Shown: positions 1-9,040, counted from the first letter of the stretch. The stretch: DNA of 37,352 nucleotides from an uncultured Eisenbergiella sp. (GCA_947630215.1 CANRGX010000022.1:1-37352); one strand, 5' to 3'. The notes: generated by a model from the letters alone, not told the origin. A program made the numbers and translations.

Positions 1-160
1 TTCTGGATCAGGCGGAAAAAATCTTTCATTTGGGGATTCCTGCGTTTTTCTTGCTATAGTTTATGAGGACAGGGCGGAAAAATATGCCTGGGCGCGGGAA
101 ACGGGCCGCCCGCTGTGGCTTTCACATACGTGTGCGGCGCAGATAAAGATGAAATAGCGC
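1..160. other. Left edge, no confident gene
   Basis: No gene can be assigned here. The plus-strand frame starting at base 3 is open to a TAG at 57-59 and could be the last 18 codons of a gene that begins outside the window. The frame starting at base 2 is open to about base 154 but its translation looks unlike a folded protein. The rest is the upstream region of the carboxypeptidase promoter. Confidence 0.25.
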
Positions 161-190
161 TTGTAACGCACGCCGGAAGGGGTATATAAT
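161..190 (+). promoter_or_regulatory. Predicted sigma-A promoter of the carboxypeptidase gene
   Basis: TTGTAA at 161-166 and a perfect TATAAT at 185-190 are 18 bases apart. The expected transcript start near 197 lies between the TTG at 190 and the ATG at 232. This argues that translation begins at the ATG and not at the TTG. Confidence 0.65.
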
Positions 191-231
191 TGGCAACAGA
201 GGATTGCAAAAGAGAGGAAGAAGGAAGATAC

Positions 232-1137
232 ATGGAAGAAGAAACGAAAGCCTCCGCCCAAAACACACTCTGGATAGGACTGGCCTGCGGCGCGCTGGCG
301 GCCTGTGTGACGCTGGGCGGCTTTTTTTTCGTCAGAGAACGGGCGGCCGACAGCCGGCAGGAAGAACAGAACCGCCTTCTGGAACAGGCGCAGCAGGAGA
401 TAGAGACGCTGCGGGACGAAAACGGACGTCTGATGCAGGAACTGGAGGAATGGGAGAGCGCGCAGGAGGTCATGGCGGACGGAAAAGAGGACAGCCAACC
501 GGAAGAAGACGACCTTCTTCGGATTCCCTTTGCCGTGGATTTGGAGGATTGGAACTATCTTCTGGTCAACGAACTGCATCCGCTGGCCCAGGGCTATACG
601 CCGGAGCTGGAGAACACCCGGAACGGCCAGAAGGTAGACAAGCGGATAAAAGCAGATCTGGAGGCGATGCTGGACGCCGCCAAAGAAGATGGCATGAACC
701 TTCTGATTTGCTCCTCCTACCGCACGTATCAGAAACAGGACTCCCTGATGGATCGCGCAATCGAACGGTACAGGAAGCGGGGAATGGACTATACGGAAGC
801 CTTTTTTCAGGCCAAAAAACAGATTGCGCTGACCGGTACCAGCGAACACCATACCGGGCTGGCGGTGGATATCGTGGGCAGTAACCACCAGTCTTTGGAC
901 AGCGCCCAGGCGGATACCCCGGAAGCAAAATGGCTCAAGGAGCACGCCCGGGAATACGGGTTTATTCTGCGGTATCCGAAAGAAAAAGAAGAACAGACCA
1001 TGATTTCCTTTGAGTCCTGGCATTTCCGCTATGTGGGAAAGCAGGCCGCCGTTTTCATAGAGGAAAACGGACTGTGTCTGGAGGAATTTCTGGAACTGGC
1101 GGACAAACAGCAGAAGCAGGAGGAGGATCCGGCGTAA
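232..1137 (+). CDS. Membrane-anchored D-alanyl-D-alanine carboxypeptidase, M15B (VanY) family
   Basis: The 301-residue protein should trim the terminal D-Ala from peptidoglycan stem peptides outside the membrane. Residues about 12-33 form one membrane anchor, and about 40-80 is a Glu/Gln-rich predicted coiled coil. The zinc peptidase domain fills the C-terminal half. The family pattern SxHxxGxAxD is present as S204-E-H206-H-T-G209-L-A211-V-D213, giving zinc ligands H206 and D213. A second block, E261-S-W-H264, supplies the catalytic Glu and third zinc ligand. The ATG at 232 is chosen over the in-frame TTG at 190 because it follows a purine-rich site (AGGAAGAAGGAAG) and the promoter -10 ends at 190. 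The gene stands alone with its own promoter. Nothing suggests a glycopeptide resistance cluster, so a housekeeping wall role is likely. Confidence 0.9.
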   Translation: MEEETKASAQNTLWIGLACGALAACVTLGGFFFVRERAADSRQEEQNRLLEQAQQEIETLRDENGRLMQELEEWESAQEVMADGKEDSQPEEDDLLRIPFAVDLEDWNYLLVNELHPLAQGYTPELENTRNGQKVDKRIKADLEAMLDAAKEDGMNLLICSSYRTYQKQDSLMDRAIERYRKRGMDYTEAFFQAKKQIALTGTSEHHTGLAVDIVGSNHQSLDSAQADTPEAKWLKEHAREYGFILRYPKEKEEQTMISFESWHFRYVGKQAAVFIEENGLCLEEFLELADKQQKQEEDPA

Positions 1138-1153
1138 GCGGGCGCCGTTTTTT
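1130..1153 (+). terminator. Possible weak intrinsic terminator
   Basis: CGGCG at 1130-1134 can pair with CGCCG at 1143-1147 across an 8-base loop, followed by six T at 1148-1153. The stem is short and overlaps the stop codon of the carboxypeptidase gene, so confidence is moderate to low. Confidence 0.4.
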
Positions 1154-1156
1154 CGG

Positions 1157-1185
1157 TTGTCAGGCGGCCCGTTTCATAGTACAAT
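1157..1185 (+). promoter_or_regulatory. Predicted sigma-A promoter of the hisC operon
   Basis: TTGTCA at 1157-1162 and TACAAT at 1180-1185 are separated by exactly 17 bases. The transcript would start near 1192, leaving a leader of about 55 bases before the hisC ATG. Confidence 0.65.
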
Positions 1186-1246
1186 GTCCGGGAAGACACC
1201 GTCCCACAGGGACACCGTCCGGCAGGGGCGGAGGAAGGGAAGGCAT

Positions 1247-2311
1247 ATGATGTGGGAAAAGAAAGTCAGACGGGTGGTTCCCTATACGCCGGGCGAACAG
1301 CCCGGGACAGAAGGGATCCTGAAGCTGAATACAAATGAAAATCCCTATCCCCCGGCGCCGGGAGTGGAAGCGGTGCTTGCCCGCGCCGATGTGGAAAAGC
1401 TGCGGCTGTATCCGGATCCGGAGGCGCTTGCGCTGCGGATGGCACTGGCGGCCCGCTATGGCGTAGAGCCGGAGCAGGTGTTTGTGGGAGTGGGCTCCGA
1501 CGATGTGCTGGCCATGGCGTTCCTTACGTTTTTTAATGGCGGGGAACCCATTCTGTTTCCGGATGTGAGTTATTCCTTTTACGAGGTGTGGGCGTCGCTG
1601 TTTGGCATTCCGTACCGGTGCCCGGCGCTGGACGAACGGTTCCGGATCCGCACAGAGGACTATCTGACCGATAACGGGGGGATTGTGTTCCCCAATCCCA
1701 ATGCGCCCACCGGTCTGATGCTGCCCCTTTCCGAGGTGGAGCGGATCGTGGCCGGCAATCCGGACAGCGTGGTGATCGTGGACGAAGCCTACGTGGACTT
1801 TGGCGGGGAAAGCGCCCTGCCGCTTGTAAAACGGTATGACAATCTGCTGGTGGTGCAGACCTTTTCCAAATCCAGATCGCTGGCGGGGCTGCGCATCGGA
1901 TTCGCCATCGGATCAAAACGGCTGATCGGCTATCTGAACGATGTGAAATTTTCCTTCAATTCCTATACCATGAGCCGGCTGGCCATTGCCTGCGGAAGGG
2001 CCAGCGTGGAGGACGAAGCGTACTTTGAGGAGACGGTGGGGCGGATCGTGCAGACCCGGGAACGGGTCCGGGGAGAGCTGGAAAAACTGGGATTTTGCGT
2101 ACTGGACTCCCGGACGAATTTCCTGTTTATCACCCATGAAGGCGTCCCCGCGGCAACACTTTTTGAAGCGCTGCGCAGCGCAGGCATTTTTGTCCGGTAT
2201 TTCCCGAAACCGCGGATTGACGGATATCTGCGGGTGACCGTGGGGACGGAGGAGCAAATGGATCGGTTTCTTGCGTTTTTAAAAAATTATCTGAAGGACA
2301 GGAGCTTATAA
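1247..2311 (+). CDS. hisC: Histidinol-phosphate aminotransferase
   Basis: A 354-residue fold-type I PLP aminotransferase that converts imidazole acetol phosphate plus glutamate to histidinol phosphate in histidine synthesis. Family features are an N-terminal LNTNENP block, NPNAPTG, DEAYVDF and the PLP lysine in FSKSRSLAGLRIG. The length is normal for HisC. The frame is open upstream to 1157, but the ATG pair at 1247/1250 follows GGAGGAAGGGAAGG, and the earlier codons overlap the predicted promoter. It is not beside other his genes here. It opens a tight plus-strand group with a membrane gene, a methyltransferase and hslO. Some HisC-like enzymes also act on aromatic amino acids. It is distinct from the CobD decarboxylase at 22946-24058, which shares the fold. 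Confidence 0.88.
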   Translation: MMWEKKVRRVVPYTPGEQPGTEGILKLNTNENPYPPAPGVEAVLARADVEKLRLYPDPEALALRMALAARYGVEPEQVFVGVGSDDVLAMAFLTFFNGGEPILFPDVSYSFYEVWASLFGIPYRCPALDERFRIRTEDYLTDNGGIVFPNPNAPTGLMLPLSEVERIVAGNPDSVVIVDEAYVDFGGESALPLVKRYDNLLVVQTFSKSRSLAGLRIGFAIGSKRLIGYLNDVKFSFNSYTMSRLAIACGRASVEDEAYFEETVGRIVQTRERVRGELEKLGFCVLDSRTNFLFITHEGVPAATLFEALRSAGIFVRYFPKPRIDGYLRVTVGTEEQMDRFLAFLKNYLKDRSL

Positions 2312-2808
2312 TGGAACATATCGCAATCTGGTTTGCCTCCACGCTGGGGCAGTATATTTCAAAGGAAGCTGTGGTTTTTCTCATTTCCATGATTCCCATT
2401 CTGGAGCTGCGGGGCGGGCTGGTGGTGTCCAAGCTCATCGGCGTGCCGCTTCTGACGGCCATTCCGCTTTGTATTGCGGGCAATATTATTCCGATTCCGT
2501 TCATTCTTTTGTTTATCAAGCAGATTTTCAAGTGGCTCAAAAAGGTGCCGCTGTGCGAAAAAGTGGTGGTAAAGCTGGAAAACCGGGCCCTGGGCAAGAG
2601 CGATTCCATCAGACGGTATGAATTTTGGGGGCTGGCGCTGTTTGTGGGCATTCCGCTGCCCGGCACCGGCGCCTGGACCGGATCGTTGATCGCGGCCCTT
2701 TTGAACATCGATTTGAAAAAGGCCATTCTGGCAGAGCTGGTGGGCGTGGTTCTGGCCACTATCATCATGTCCATCTTTAGCTACGGACTGCTGGAAATCC
2801 TGTTTTAA
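2311..2808 (+). CDS. Small multi-drug export-like membrane protein (COG2426 type)
   Basis: A 165-residue integral membrane protein with about four hydrophobic segments. It resembles the Sm_multidrug_ex/COG2426 family, with the characteristic early SMIPILELRGG stretch and the GIPLPGTGAWTG loop. The molecular function of this family is poorly established and the name comes from an early genetic observation, so export activity should not be assumed. Its ATG shares the last A of the hisC stop (TAATG), which suggests translational coupling. It is followed after 23 bases by a methyltransferase gene. Confidence 0.8.
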   Translation: MEHIAIWFASTLGQYISKEAVVFLISMIPILELRGGLVVSKLIGVPLLTAIPLCIAGNIIPIPFILLFIKQIFKWLKKVPLCEKVVVKLENRALGKSDSIRRYEFWGLALFVGIPLPGTGAWTGSLIAALLNIDLKKAILAELVGVVLATIIMSIFSYGLLEILF

Positions 2809-2831
2809 GGGGCGCACCGGGAGGAAGGAAA

Positions 2832-3623
2832 ATGGAAGCCTACGGCGATTTTGCGCAGGTGTACGACATTTTTATGGACGATACGCCCTATGAGAAATGG
2901 TGCCAAAGGGTGACGGAGACGCTGTGCGCGCACGGCATCCGGGACGGGCTGGTTCTGGATCTGGGCTGCGGCACGGGCAATATGACGGAGCTTCTGGCGG
3001 CGCAGGGGTATGATATGATCGGCGTGGATCTGTCCGACCGCATGCTGGAAGTGGCCGTGCGCAAGCAGGACAGCAGGCGATCCACCGGGAAGAAGGGCGC
3101 ACAGAGGGCCGGCAGGGATATTTTGTATCTGCAGCAGGATATGCGGGAATTTGAACTTTACGGCACGGTACGGGCGGTGGTCTGTCTGTGCGATTCCGTC
3201 AATTATCTGCTGCAGGAGACGGATCTGCTGCGCTGCTTTGGACTGGTGAACAACTATCTGGATCCCGGCGGTCTGTTTGTGTTCGATTTCAATACGGTGT
3301 ATAAGTATGAAACGATCATCGGAAACGCGGTGATCGCGGAAAACAGGGATAATTGCAGCTTTATCTGGGAAAACTATTATGATGCGACCGATTCGGTCAA
3401 TGAATATGATCTGACGGTTTTTGTGCGGGAGAAAGGGGATTGTTTCCGTCGGTTCACGGAGACGCATTTGCAGCGGGGCTATACGCTGGAGCAGATGCGC
3501 AGCCTTCTGGATCGGGCCGGCCTTTCCTTTTTGCAGGCGCTGGACGCGGATACGGACGGCCCCGTGACGGACGAAAGCCAGCGGATTTTTGTGGTCGCCA
3601 GGGAAAAGGGGAAAGTGCTATGA
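2832..3623 (+). CDS. Class I SAM-dependent methyltransferase
   Basis: A 263-residue cytoplasmic protein with a Rossmann-type methyltransferase domain. The SAM-binding motif I reads VLDLGCGTGNMT (residues about 38-49), followed by the acidic end of strand 2 in IGVDLSDRMLE. The C-terminal half carries a beta-rich insertion common in small-molecule methyltransferases. The substrate cannot be inferred from sequence or neighbours. A good ribosome site (GGGAGGAAGG) precedes the ATG. Its stop overlaps the hslO start as ATGA, so the two are probably translated together. Confidence 0.85.
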   Translation: MEAYGDFAQVYDIFMDDTPYEKWCQRVTETLCAHGIRDGLVLDLGCGTGNMTELLAAQGYDMIGVDLSDRMLEVAVRKQDSRRSTGKKGAQRAGRDILYLQQDMREFELYGTVRAVVCLCDSVNYLLQETDLLRCFGLVNNYLDPGGLFVFDFNTVYKYETIIGNAVIAENRDNCSFIWENYYDATDSVNEYDLTVFVREKGDCFRRFTETHLQRGYTLEQMRSLLDRAGLSFLQALDADTDGPVTDESQRIFVVAREKGKVL

Positions 3624-4498
3624 CGGATTATATCGTGCGCGCCACTGCGGCGGATGCCCAGATCCGGGCCTTCTGCGCGACGACAAGGGAAACGGTGGAG
3701 GCCGCCAGGGCGGCCCACAACACCAGTCCTGTGGTGACGGCGGCGCTGGGCAGGCTGCTGACGGCGGGGGCCATGATGGGCACCATGCTCAAGTCGGAAA
3801 CCGATCTGTTGACTATTCAAGTCAAAGGGGACGGCCCGATAAAAGGACTGACGGTGACGGCGGATGCAGGGGGCCACGTCAAGGGGTATGCCCAGGAGCC
3901 CTGTGTGATTTTACCGGCCAACGCCGCAGGAAAGCTGGATGTGGGCGGCGCCGTGGGACACGGCACGCTCCGGGTGATCCGGGATATGGGGCTGCGGGAA
4001 CCTTACGTGGGGCAGACGGATTTACAGACCGGCGAGATCGGCGACGATCTGACCTGGTATTTTGCGACTTCCGAACAGGTGCCTTCCTCCGTGGGCCTGG
4101 GCGTGCTGATGGAAAAGACAAATACCGTGCGCCGCGCGGGCGGTTTTCTGCTCCAGATGATGCCGTTTGCGCAGGAGGAAACCGTGGCGCATCTGGAACG
4201 CAATCTGGCCGGCATTTCTTCTGTGACGGCGCTTTTGGATCGGGGGCTTACGCCGGAGCAGATGCTTGCGCACATTCTGGACGGGTTTTCGGTGGAAATT
4301 ACGGACCGGATCCCCTGTTCTTTCTTCTGCGGCTGCAGCAGGCAGCGGGTGGAAGGGGCGCTGATTTCCATTGGCAAGAAGGAACTGGACGAGATCATCC
4401 GGGACAAAAAGCCCATCGAGGTCAACTGCCAGTTCTGCGGCAGAAGCTATACGTTTGATACGGACGAGCTGAAACGGCTCCGGGAAAAAGCCAGATAG
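3620..4498 (+). CDS. hslO: Hsp33 redox-regulated holdase chaperone
   Basis: A 292-residue cytoplasmic chaperone that binds unfolding proteins during oxidative stress. The C-terminal redox switch is intact: a C-x-C pair (CGC, in SFFCGCSRQ) and a C-x-x-C pair (CQFC) supply the four zinc cysteines that form disulfides on activation. The N-terminal domain has the family block HNTSPVVTAALGR. The frame is open upstream to 3440, but the ATG at 3620 overlaps the methyltransferase stop (ATGA) and gives a protein of normal Hsp33 length, so the longer frame is rejected. It is followed 38 bases later by nadE. Confidence 0.95.
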   Translation: MTDYIVRATAADAQIRAFCATTRETVEAARAAHNTSPVVTAALGRLLTAGAMMGTMLKSETDLLTIQVKGDGPIKGLTVTADAGGHVKGYAQEPCVILPANAAGKLDVGGAVGHGTLRVIRDMGLREPYVGQTDLQTGEIGDDLTWYFATSEQVPSSVGLGVLMEKTNTVRRAGGFLLQMMPFAQEETVAHLERNLAGISSVTALLDRGLTPEQMLAHILDGFSVEITDRIPCSFFCGCSRQRVEGALISIGKKELDEIIRDKKPIEVNCQFCGRSYTFDTDELKRLREKAR

Positions 4499-4536
4499 CA
4501 AAACCGGACACTGAAAAAAGGAAATGAGAGGGAAAA

Positions 4537-6447
4537 ATGAAAGACGGATATGTGAAAGCGGCGGCGGCGACGCCGAAAATCAAGGTGGCGGATCCGGCTT
4601 ACAACGCCCGCGCCATCTGCGCCTGCCTGGACGACTGCCAAAAGAAGGGCGCAAAGATCATCGCGCTTCCGGAACTGTGCCTGACGGGCTATACCTGTAA
4701 CGATCTGTTTTTACAGGAGAGACTGCTTTCTGCGGCCAGGGAGGGACTGCGGGAGGTGATTGCCCATACGGCCGGGCTTTCTGCCCTGGTGTTTGCAGGG
4801 CTTCCCCTGGAGGTGGGCGGCAAGCTGTATAACGTGGCGGCCGCCGTTTCGGACGGAAAGCTGCTGGCCTTTGTTCCCAAGCAAAATATCCCCAACTATG
4901 CGGAATTTTATGAGATGCGCTATTTCACGCCCGGAAACGCTGTGGCGGACACCGTGCTGTTTGACGGGGAAGCCGTTCCCTTTGGCGGAAACGTGCTGTT
5001 TGAGTGCCCCGATATGCCGGGGCTGGTTGTGGGCTGCGAGATCTGCGAGGATGTATGGGCGGCCCGTACGCCTTCTACGTCCCACGCCCTCGCGGGGGCC
5101 ACGGTGATCGTCAACCTGTCCGCTTCCAATGAGACGGTGGGAAAGGACGACTACCGCAAGAGCCTGCTTATGGCCACCAGCGCGCGGCTGTTGGCCGGCT
5201 ATCTCTACGCCAGCGCCGGGGAGGGGGAATCGACGCAGGATCTGGTGTTTTCCGGCCACAATATGATCCTGGAAAACGGCGTGGTGCTGGCGGAGGCCAG
5301 ACGGTTTTCCAATGAGACGGTCTGTTCGGAGCTGGATCTTTTCCGGCTGTGCCATGAGCGGCGGCGGATGACCACCATGCCTGCGGTGTCGGACGACGGG
5401 TACCGGAGAGTGAGTTTCCGGCTGGAAAAAGAGGAGACGGAGCTGACCAGAGACTATGCCCCCCTGCCCTTTGTCCCGTCGGACGAAAAGCAGAGAGAAA
5501 AGCGCTGCGAGGATATTCTTTCCATTCAGTCCTACGGGCTGAAAAAAAGATATGAACACACGGGCAGCAAAACGGCCGTGATCGGCGTGTCCGGCGGACT
5601 GGATTCCACGCTGGCCCTGCTGGTGACGGCGCGGGCCTTCGATCTGCTGGGCCTTGGCCGGGAGGGGATTTTGGCGGTGACCATGCCGTGCTTTGGCACC
5701 ACCAGCCGCACCTATGACAACGCCTGCAAGCTGGCCGGCGCGCTGGGCGCCACGCTCAAAGAGATCCCGATCCGGGATGCGGTGAACGTCCATTTCAGGG
5801 ACATCGGGCAGGACAGCAGTGTACACGACGTGACCTATGAAAACGGGCAGGCCAGGGAGCGCACCCAGGTGCTGATGGATCTGGCCAACCGGACGGGGGG
5901 CCTGGTGATCGGAACCGGAGATATGTCGGAACTGGCGCTGGGCTGGGCCACTTATAACGGTGACCATATGTCCATGTACGGGGTGAACGCCGGCGTTCCC
6001 AAGACGCTGGTGCGCCACCTGGTAAAATACTATGCGGACACCTGTGGAGACAGTGCGCTGAGCAGGGTGCTTCTGGATGTGCTGGATACGCCGGTGAGCC
6101 CGGAACTGCTGCCGCCGGTGGACGGCGTCATCAGCCAGAGGACGGAGGATCTGGTGGGCCCCTACGAGCTGCACGACTTTTTCCTCTATTATATGCTGCG
6201 CTGCGGATTTTCCCCGGCGAAGATTTACCGGATTGCGTGCCGTTCCTTTGCAGGCATGTATGACAAAGAAACGATCAAAAAGTGGCTGGGTACGTTTTAT
6301 CAGAGATTTTTCGGACAGCAGTTCAAACGCTCCTGTCTGCCCGACGGGCCGAAGGTGGGGAGCGTGGCGGTTTCTCCCAGAGGAGATCTGCGGATGCCCT
6401 CCGACGCTTCCGCGGCCGCCTGGCAGGCAGAGCTTTCCAAACTGTAA
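4537..6447 (+). CDS. nadE: Glutamine-hydrolysing NAD+ synthase
   Basis: A 636-residue two-domain enzyme that makes NAD+ from deamido-NAD+, ATP and glutamine. Residues about 1-290 form a nitrilase-type glutaminase with triad E46 (in LPELCLTGY), K115 (in FVPKQN) and C170 (in GCEICEDVW). Residues about 320-636 form the synthetase domain with the PP-loop SGGLDS at 352-357 and a [11 protein letters not shown] block. This is the long form typical of many Firmicutes and Actinobacteria, so free ammonia is not required. The start follows GAGAGGGAAAA. It is probably the last gene of the hisC group, since no promoter is evident in the 38-base gap. Confidence 0.95.
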   Translation: MKDGYVKAAAATPKIKVADPAYNARAICACLDDCQKKGAKIIALPELCLTGYTCNDLFLQERLLSAAREGLREVIAHTAGLSALVFAGLPLEVGGKLYNVAAAVSDGKLLAFVPKQNIPNYAEFYEMRYFTPGNAVADTVLFDGEAVPFGGNVLFECPDMPGLVVGCEICEDVWAARTPSTSHALAGATVIVNLSASNETVGKDDYRKSLLMATSARLLAGYLYASAGEGESTQDLVFSGHNMILENGVVLAEARRFSNETVCSELDLFRLCHERRRMTTMPAVSDDGYRRVSFRLEKEETELTRDYAPLPFVPSDEKQREKRCEDILSIQSYGLKKRYEHTGSKTAVIGVSGGLDSTLALLVTARAFDLLGLGREGILAVTMPCFGTTSRTYDNACKLAGALGATLKEIPIRDAVNVHFRDIGQDSSVHDVTYENGQARERTQVLMDLANRTGGLVIGTGDMSELALGWATYNGDHMSMYGVNAGVPKTLVRHLVKYYADTCGDSALSRVLLDVLDTPVSPELLPPVDGVISQRTEDLVGPYELHDFFLYYMLRCGFSPAKIYRIACRSFAGMYDKETIKKWLGTFYQRFFGQQFKRSCLPDGPKVGSVAVSPRGDLRMPSDASAAAWQAELSKL

Positions 6448-6450
6448 AGG

Positions 6451-6502
6451 GCGGCCTGCCAGACAGGGCAGATTCAGCCGCCGGAGGAGAGGGCCGCTTT
6501 TT
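6451..6502 (+). terminator. Possible terminator after nadE
   Basis: GCGGCC at 6451-6456 can pair with GGCCGC at 6492-6497, with an inner CTGCC/GGCAG hairpin and five T at 6498-6502. It overlaps the 3' end of the convergent minus-strand gene. The large loop makes this uncertain. Confidence 0.35.
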
Positions 6503-6926
6503 GAAGCGTGGCCTCAATGGCGGAGAGCAGAAGCTGGGAGGTATATTTGTTTTCCTCGGGATAGGTGATCCCCTCCAGCGTCTGGCTTTCACAGATCTGA
6601 TCCGCGATGGAGGCAAAACAGGGCTCCACCAGCGGATACATGGTGGAGATCACTTCGCTTAAATTCACCAGCTGGATGGAGTTGATGCAGGAAGCGTCCA
6701 CCACCACCTCCACATCCACGGTGCCTTCGCCCAGCTGGAGACAAGTGGTATACTTGCCGGGCACATAACGCTTGACGTCGTCGGAAAAGGAGGGCTTTTC
6801 TCCCTGTTTTTCGGGCAGGAACAGGATCACCAGAAGGGTGAGAAAAAGGATGCCCAGCAGTATAAAAACACCGGTATATATCAGCTCTCTCAGATGCAGT
6901 ACGATGATCTTTGTTTTGGAACGCAT
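6474..6926 (-). CDS. Membrane-anchored protein of unknown function
   Basis: A 150-residue protein with a short basic N-terminus, one strong transmembrane segment (about residues 16-36) and an extracytoplasmic domain of about 110 residues. The outer part begins YVPGKYTTCLQLG and continues with a VDVEVVVDA strand. This is reminiscent of small FMN-binding-like domains found in Clostridia, but the Thr that would carry flavin is not evident, so I do not assign a function. The start codon at 6926 gives a sensible signal anchor. The frame stays open much further upstream, antisense to dapF, which is a GC-rich artefact. It converges on nadE and diverges from dapF. Confidence 0.7.
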   Translation of the reverse strand: MRSKTKIIVLHLRELIYTGVFILLGILFLTLLVILFLPEKQGEKPSFSDDVKRYVPGKYTTCLQLGEGTVDVEVVVDASCINSIQLVNLSEVISTMYPLVEPCFASIADQICESQTLEGITYPEENKYTSQLLLSAIEATLQKAALSSGG

Positions 6927-7004
6927 TGTGTCCACCCCGCTTCCATGGTTGTTTAAAATGTACGCACCATGGGGCGCAGATATGACAGGAAAAAGGAGGT
7001 TCCC

Positions 7005-7853
7005 ATGAAAATCCCGTTTACAAAAATGCACGGATGCGGCAACGATTATATCTATGTCAACGGATTTACGACCCCGATCCCGGCGGAAGAAAAGGCCGCC
7101 TTTGTCAGGACCATGAGCGACCGGCACTTCGGAATCGGCGGGGACGGCGTCATTTTCATCAATCCTGCGGCACAGGCGGATTTTGAGATGGAAATGTATA
7201 ACGCGGACGGCAGCCGCTCCGAAATGTGCGGGAACGGCATCCGCTGTGTGGCAAAATATGTGCATGACCGGGGCATGACGGATCGGGAGCGCTTTTCCAT
7301 TGTCAGCGGCGGCCAGGTGAAGGTGGTGGAGCTGACGGTGGAAAACGGGGAGACGAAGGCCGTGCGCGTGGACATGGGAGAGCCCTGCCTGGTGCCGGAG
7401 CAGATCCCCGTAAAGGCGGACGGGCCGCGGGCCGTGGACGAACCGATTCTGGTACTGGGAACTCAGTACCGAATGACCTGCGTATCCATGGGAAATCCCC
7501 ACGCCGTGGTGTTTTGGGACGATGTGGATCGGCTGGAAATAGAAAAGATAGGGCCGCATTTTGAAACCCATCCCCGGTTCCCCCGGCGCACCAATGTGGA
7601 ATTTGTGCAGCTTCTGGACGACACACACGTAAAAATGCGCGTCTGGGAGAGGGGAACGGGGGAGACCCTGGCCTGCGGCACGGGCTGCAGCGCTACAGCG
7701 GTGGCCTGCGTCTTAAACGGCCTGACAAAGCGGCGCATCACAGTGCAGGTGTTGGGCGGCGCGCTGGATATCGAATGGGATGAAAAAACGGGCCACGTTT
7801 TTATGACGGGCCCGGCGGCTTTTGTTTTCGACGGGGAAGTGGAGTGGAACTGA
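7005..7853 (+). CDS. dapF: Diaminopimelate epimerase
   Basis: A 282-residue cytoplasmic enzyme that interconverts LL- and meso-diaminopimelate for lysine and peptidoglycan synthesis. It is a PLP-independent two-cysteine racemase, and both catalytic cysteines are present: C75 in SEMCGNGIRC and C224 in ACGTGCS. The N-terminal block MHGCGNDYI is also typical. The ATG at 7005 follows a strong AAAGGAGG site, and the 12 codons upstream in frame are not needed. It stands alone and is divergent from the membrane-protein gene at 6474-6926. The organism therefore makes meso-DAP and probably has DAP-type peptidoglycan. Confidence 0.96.
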   Translation: MKIPFTKMHGCGNDYIYVNGFTTPIPAEEKAAFVRTMSDRHFGIGGDGVIFINPAAQADFEMEMYNADGSRSEMCGNGIRCVAKYVHDRGMTDRERFSIVSGGQVKVVELTVENGETKAVRVDMGEPCLVPEQIPVKADGPRAVDEPILVLGTQYRMTCVSMGNPHAVVFWDDVDRLEIEKIGPHFETHPRFPRRTNVEFVQLLDDTHVKMRVWERGTGETLACGTGCSATAVACVLNGLTKRRITVQVLGGALDIEWDEKTGHVFMTGPAAFVFDGEVEWN

Positions 7854-7888
7854 TGCCGGCCCCGGCGCGCGGACGAAAAACGGCGAAA

Positions 7889-8293
7889 CTATGGCTCCGG
7901 TTTTTCCGGCAGCAGGATCCCCGCGACGGTCAGAGCACACAAAAGGAGGTTGGCCACAGGGAGGGCGCCGACGTGGGAAGAGTCGCTGCTTAATGCACGA
8001 ATCAGCCAAATAAAGGCCTCGTACAGGAAAAAGACTGCGCTGCCCGCCAGGACAATCCCGTGGAACAGGCGGGCCAGGCTGCGCTTTGCAAACAGGGCGG
8101 CCGCTTCCAGCACGATCAGCAGATAGGGCGGGAGCAGAAACACCCCGATCCAGACCGGATTGTTCATATAAAAAGCAAAAGCCCCCGACAGATTTTGGGA
8201 GAGTTTGACAGCCCGGTAAAGAAAGAGCGCACCCAGCAGCACAAGCAGGCACAGCCGGAGTATCTTTTGGAGAATGGAAGGTACTTTCCTCAA
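7889..8293 (-). CDS. Small membrane protein of unknown function
   Basis: A 134-residue hydrophobic protein with four predicted membrane segments (about residues 11-27, 43-67, 75-95 and 108-127) and a short basic N-terminus. It matches no family I recognise. The start is a TTG at 8293 preceded at normal spacing by AAAGGAG. It lies 33 bases downstream of the next minus-strand gene and is probably cotranscribed with it from the promoter at 9041-9069. Its 3' end converges on dapF. Confidence 0.7.
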   Translation of the reverse strand: MRKVPSILQKILRLCLLVLLGALFLYRAVKLSQNLSGAFAFYMNNPVWIGVFLLPPYLLIVLEAAALFAKRSLARLFHGIVLAGSAVFFLYEAFIWLIRALSSDSSHVGALPVANLLLCALTVAGILLPEKPEP

Positions 8294-8326
8294 AGGCTTT
8301 CTCCTTTCACGTGTGATCCGGTTCCG

Positions 8327-9007
8327 TCAGGGCCGTTCTGTCAGGAAGTGAAAGAACTTTACTGCCGTTTCCGGGTGCGGGGCGTTGATGATAACGGTGA
8401 ACCATGCCGACTCATGCCCGTCCCAGAGCCTGGGCGAATCCAGCACGCTGATTGCCACCGGCACCTCTCCGGCGTCGTCTCCGGGCAGATCCATATAGAG
8501 GAGCCTGTCCTTGTTTTGCTCCAGAATCTCAGCGGGAAAAACATCTTCCAGATTCGCAAACATTCCTTCCGCAGCGGCGGAGTCCAGATAGGTTTTGTCG
8601 CAGAGGATAACGTCTATCGCCTTGGCGGCCACGTTGGCGACGATCTTTTGCATATTGGCGTAGGAGATTTCATCCGCCCGGTCGTAACGGACATACATTT
8701 CTGTATACAGAGAGGCTTCGTATTCTTTGGCATCGATCCCCGCGTAGGCGAGAAACTCGTCGGAAAACTGATCCGTGTCCGTTCCCTCGGGAAGATAGGT
8801 GTTCACAAACGCCACTCCCACGGCGGATTCCCGGGCGGTGGCGACGGTATAGATGAGGTTGCCGCCCAGCAGCAGCACACAGAGAATGACCAGGGTATGA
8901 ATTTTGTAATATTCCCAGAAGTAGGACAGCTTTTCCTTCCAGGGCCGTCCTTTCAGCTTGGCCTGCTGTTCTCTTACCTCGTCCCAGAGCGAATTTCCCG
9001 CTGCCAT
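8327..9007 (-). CDS. Single-pass membrane protein with large outer domain, unknown function
   Basis: A 226-residue protein with about 35 charged cytoplasmic residues, one membrane segment around residues 38-58 (HTLVILCVLLLGGNLIY) and a soluble extracytoplasmic domain of about 165 residues. The layout resembles a conserved Lachnospiraceae family of unknown role, recalled from the KEKLSYFWEYYKIH stretch just before the membrane. The ATG at 9007 is preferred over an in-frame TTG at 9028 because AAAGAGGG lies at good spacing. It is first in a two-gene unit with the membrane gene at 7889-8293, with a strong promoter directly upstream. Confidence 0.72.
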   Translation of the reverse strand: MAAGNSLWDEVREQQAKLKGRPWKEKLSYFWEYYKIHTLVILCVLLLGGNLIYTVATARESAVGVAFVNTYLPEGTDTDQFSDEFLAYAGIDAKEYEASLYTEMYVRYDRADEISYANMQKIVANVAAKAIDVILCDKTYLDSAAAEGMFANLEDVFPAEILEQNKDRLLYMDLPGDDAGEVPVAISVLDSPRLWDGHESAWFTVIINAPHPETAVKFFHFLTERP

Positions 9008-9040
9008 AGCCCATGCCCTCTTTCCCAAAAAACTGTTTCC

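Noticed and set aside
3440-3619. Upstream extension of hslO
   Set aside because: It overlaps the methyltransferase gene in another frame. The ATG at 3620 gives an ATGA coupling and the normal Hsp33 length.
4711-6174. Long minus-strand open frame of 487 codons opposite nadE
   Set aside because: Its translation is rich in His, Arg, Gln and Gly with no recognisable motif, while the plus strand encodes a complete NadE. It is the usual antisense artefact of GC-rich coding DNA.
6943-6974. Two CCATGG sites flanking a TTGTTTAAAATG stretch between the divergent genes, as a possible operator
   Set aside because: CCATGG is itself a six-base palindrome and two copies about 20 bases apart can occur by chance. 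No wider dyad symmetry surrounds them.
6927-7628. N-terminal extension of the minus-strand membrane protein across dapF
   Set aside because: The part beyond 6926 is antisense to dapF and not protein-like. The start at 6926 directly precedes a normal signal anchor.
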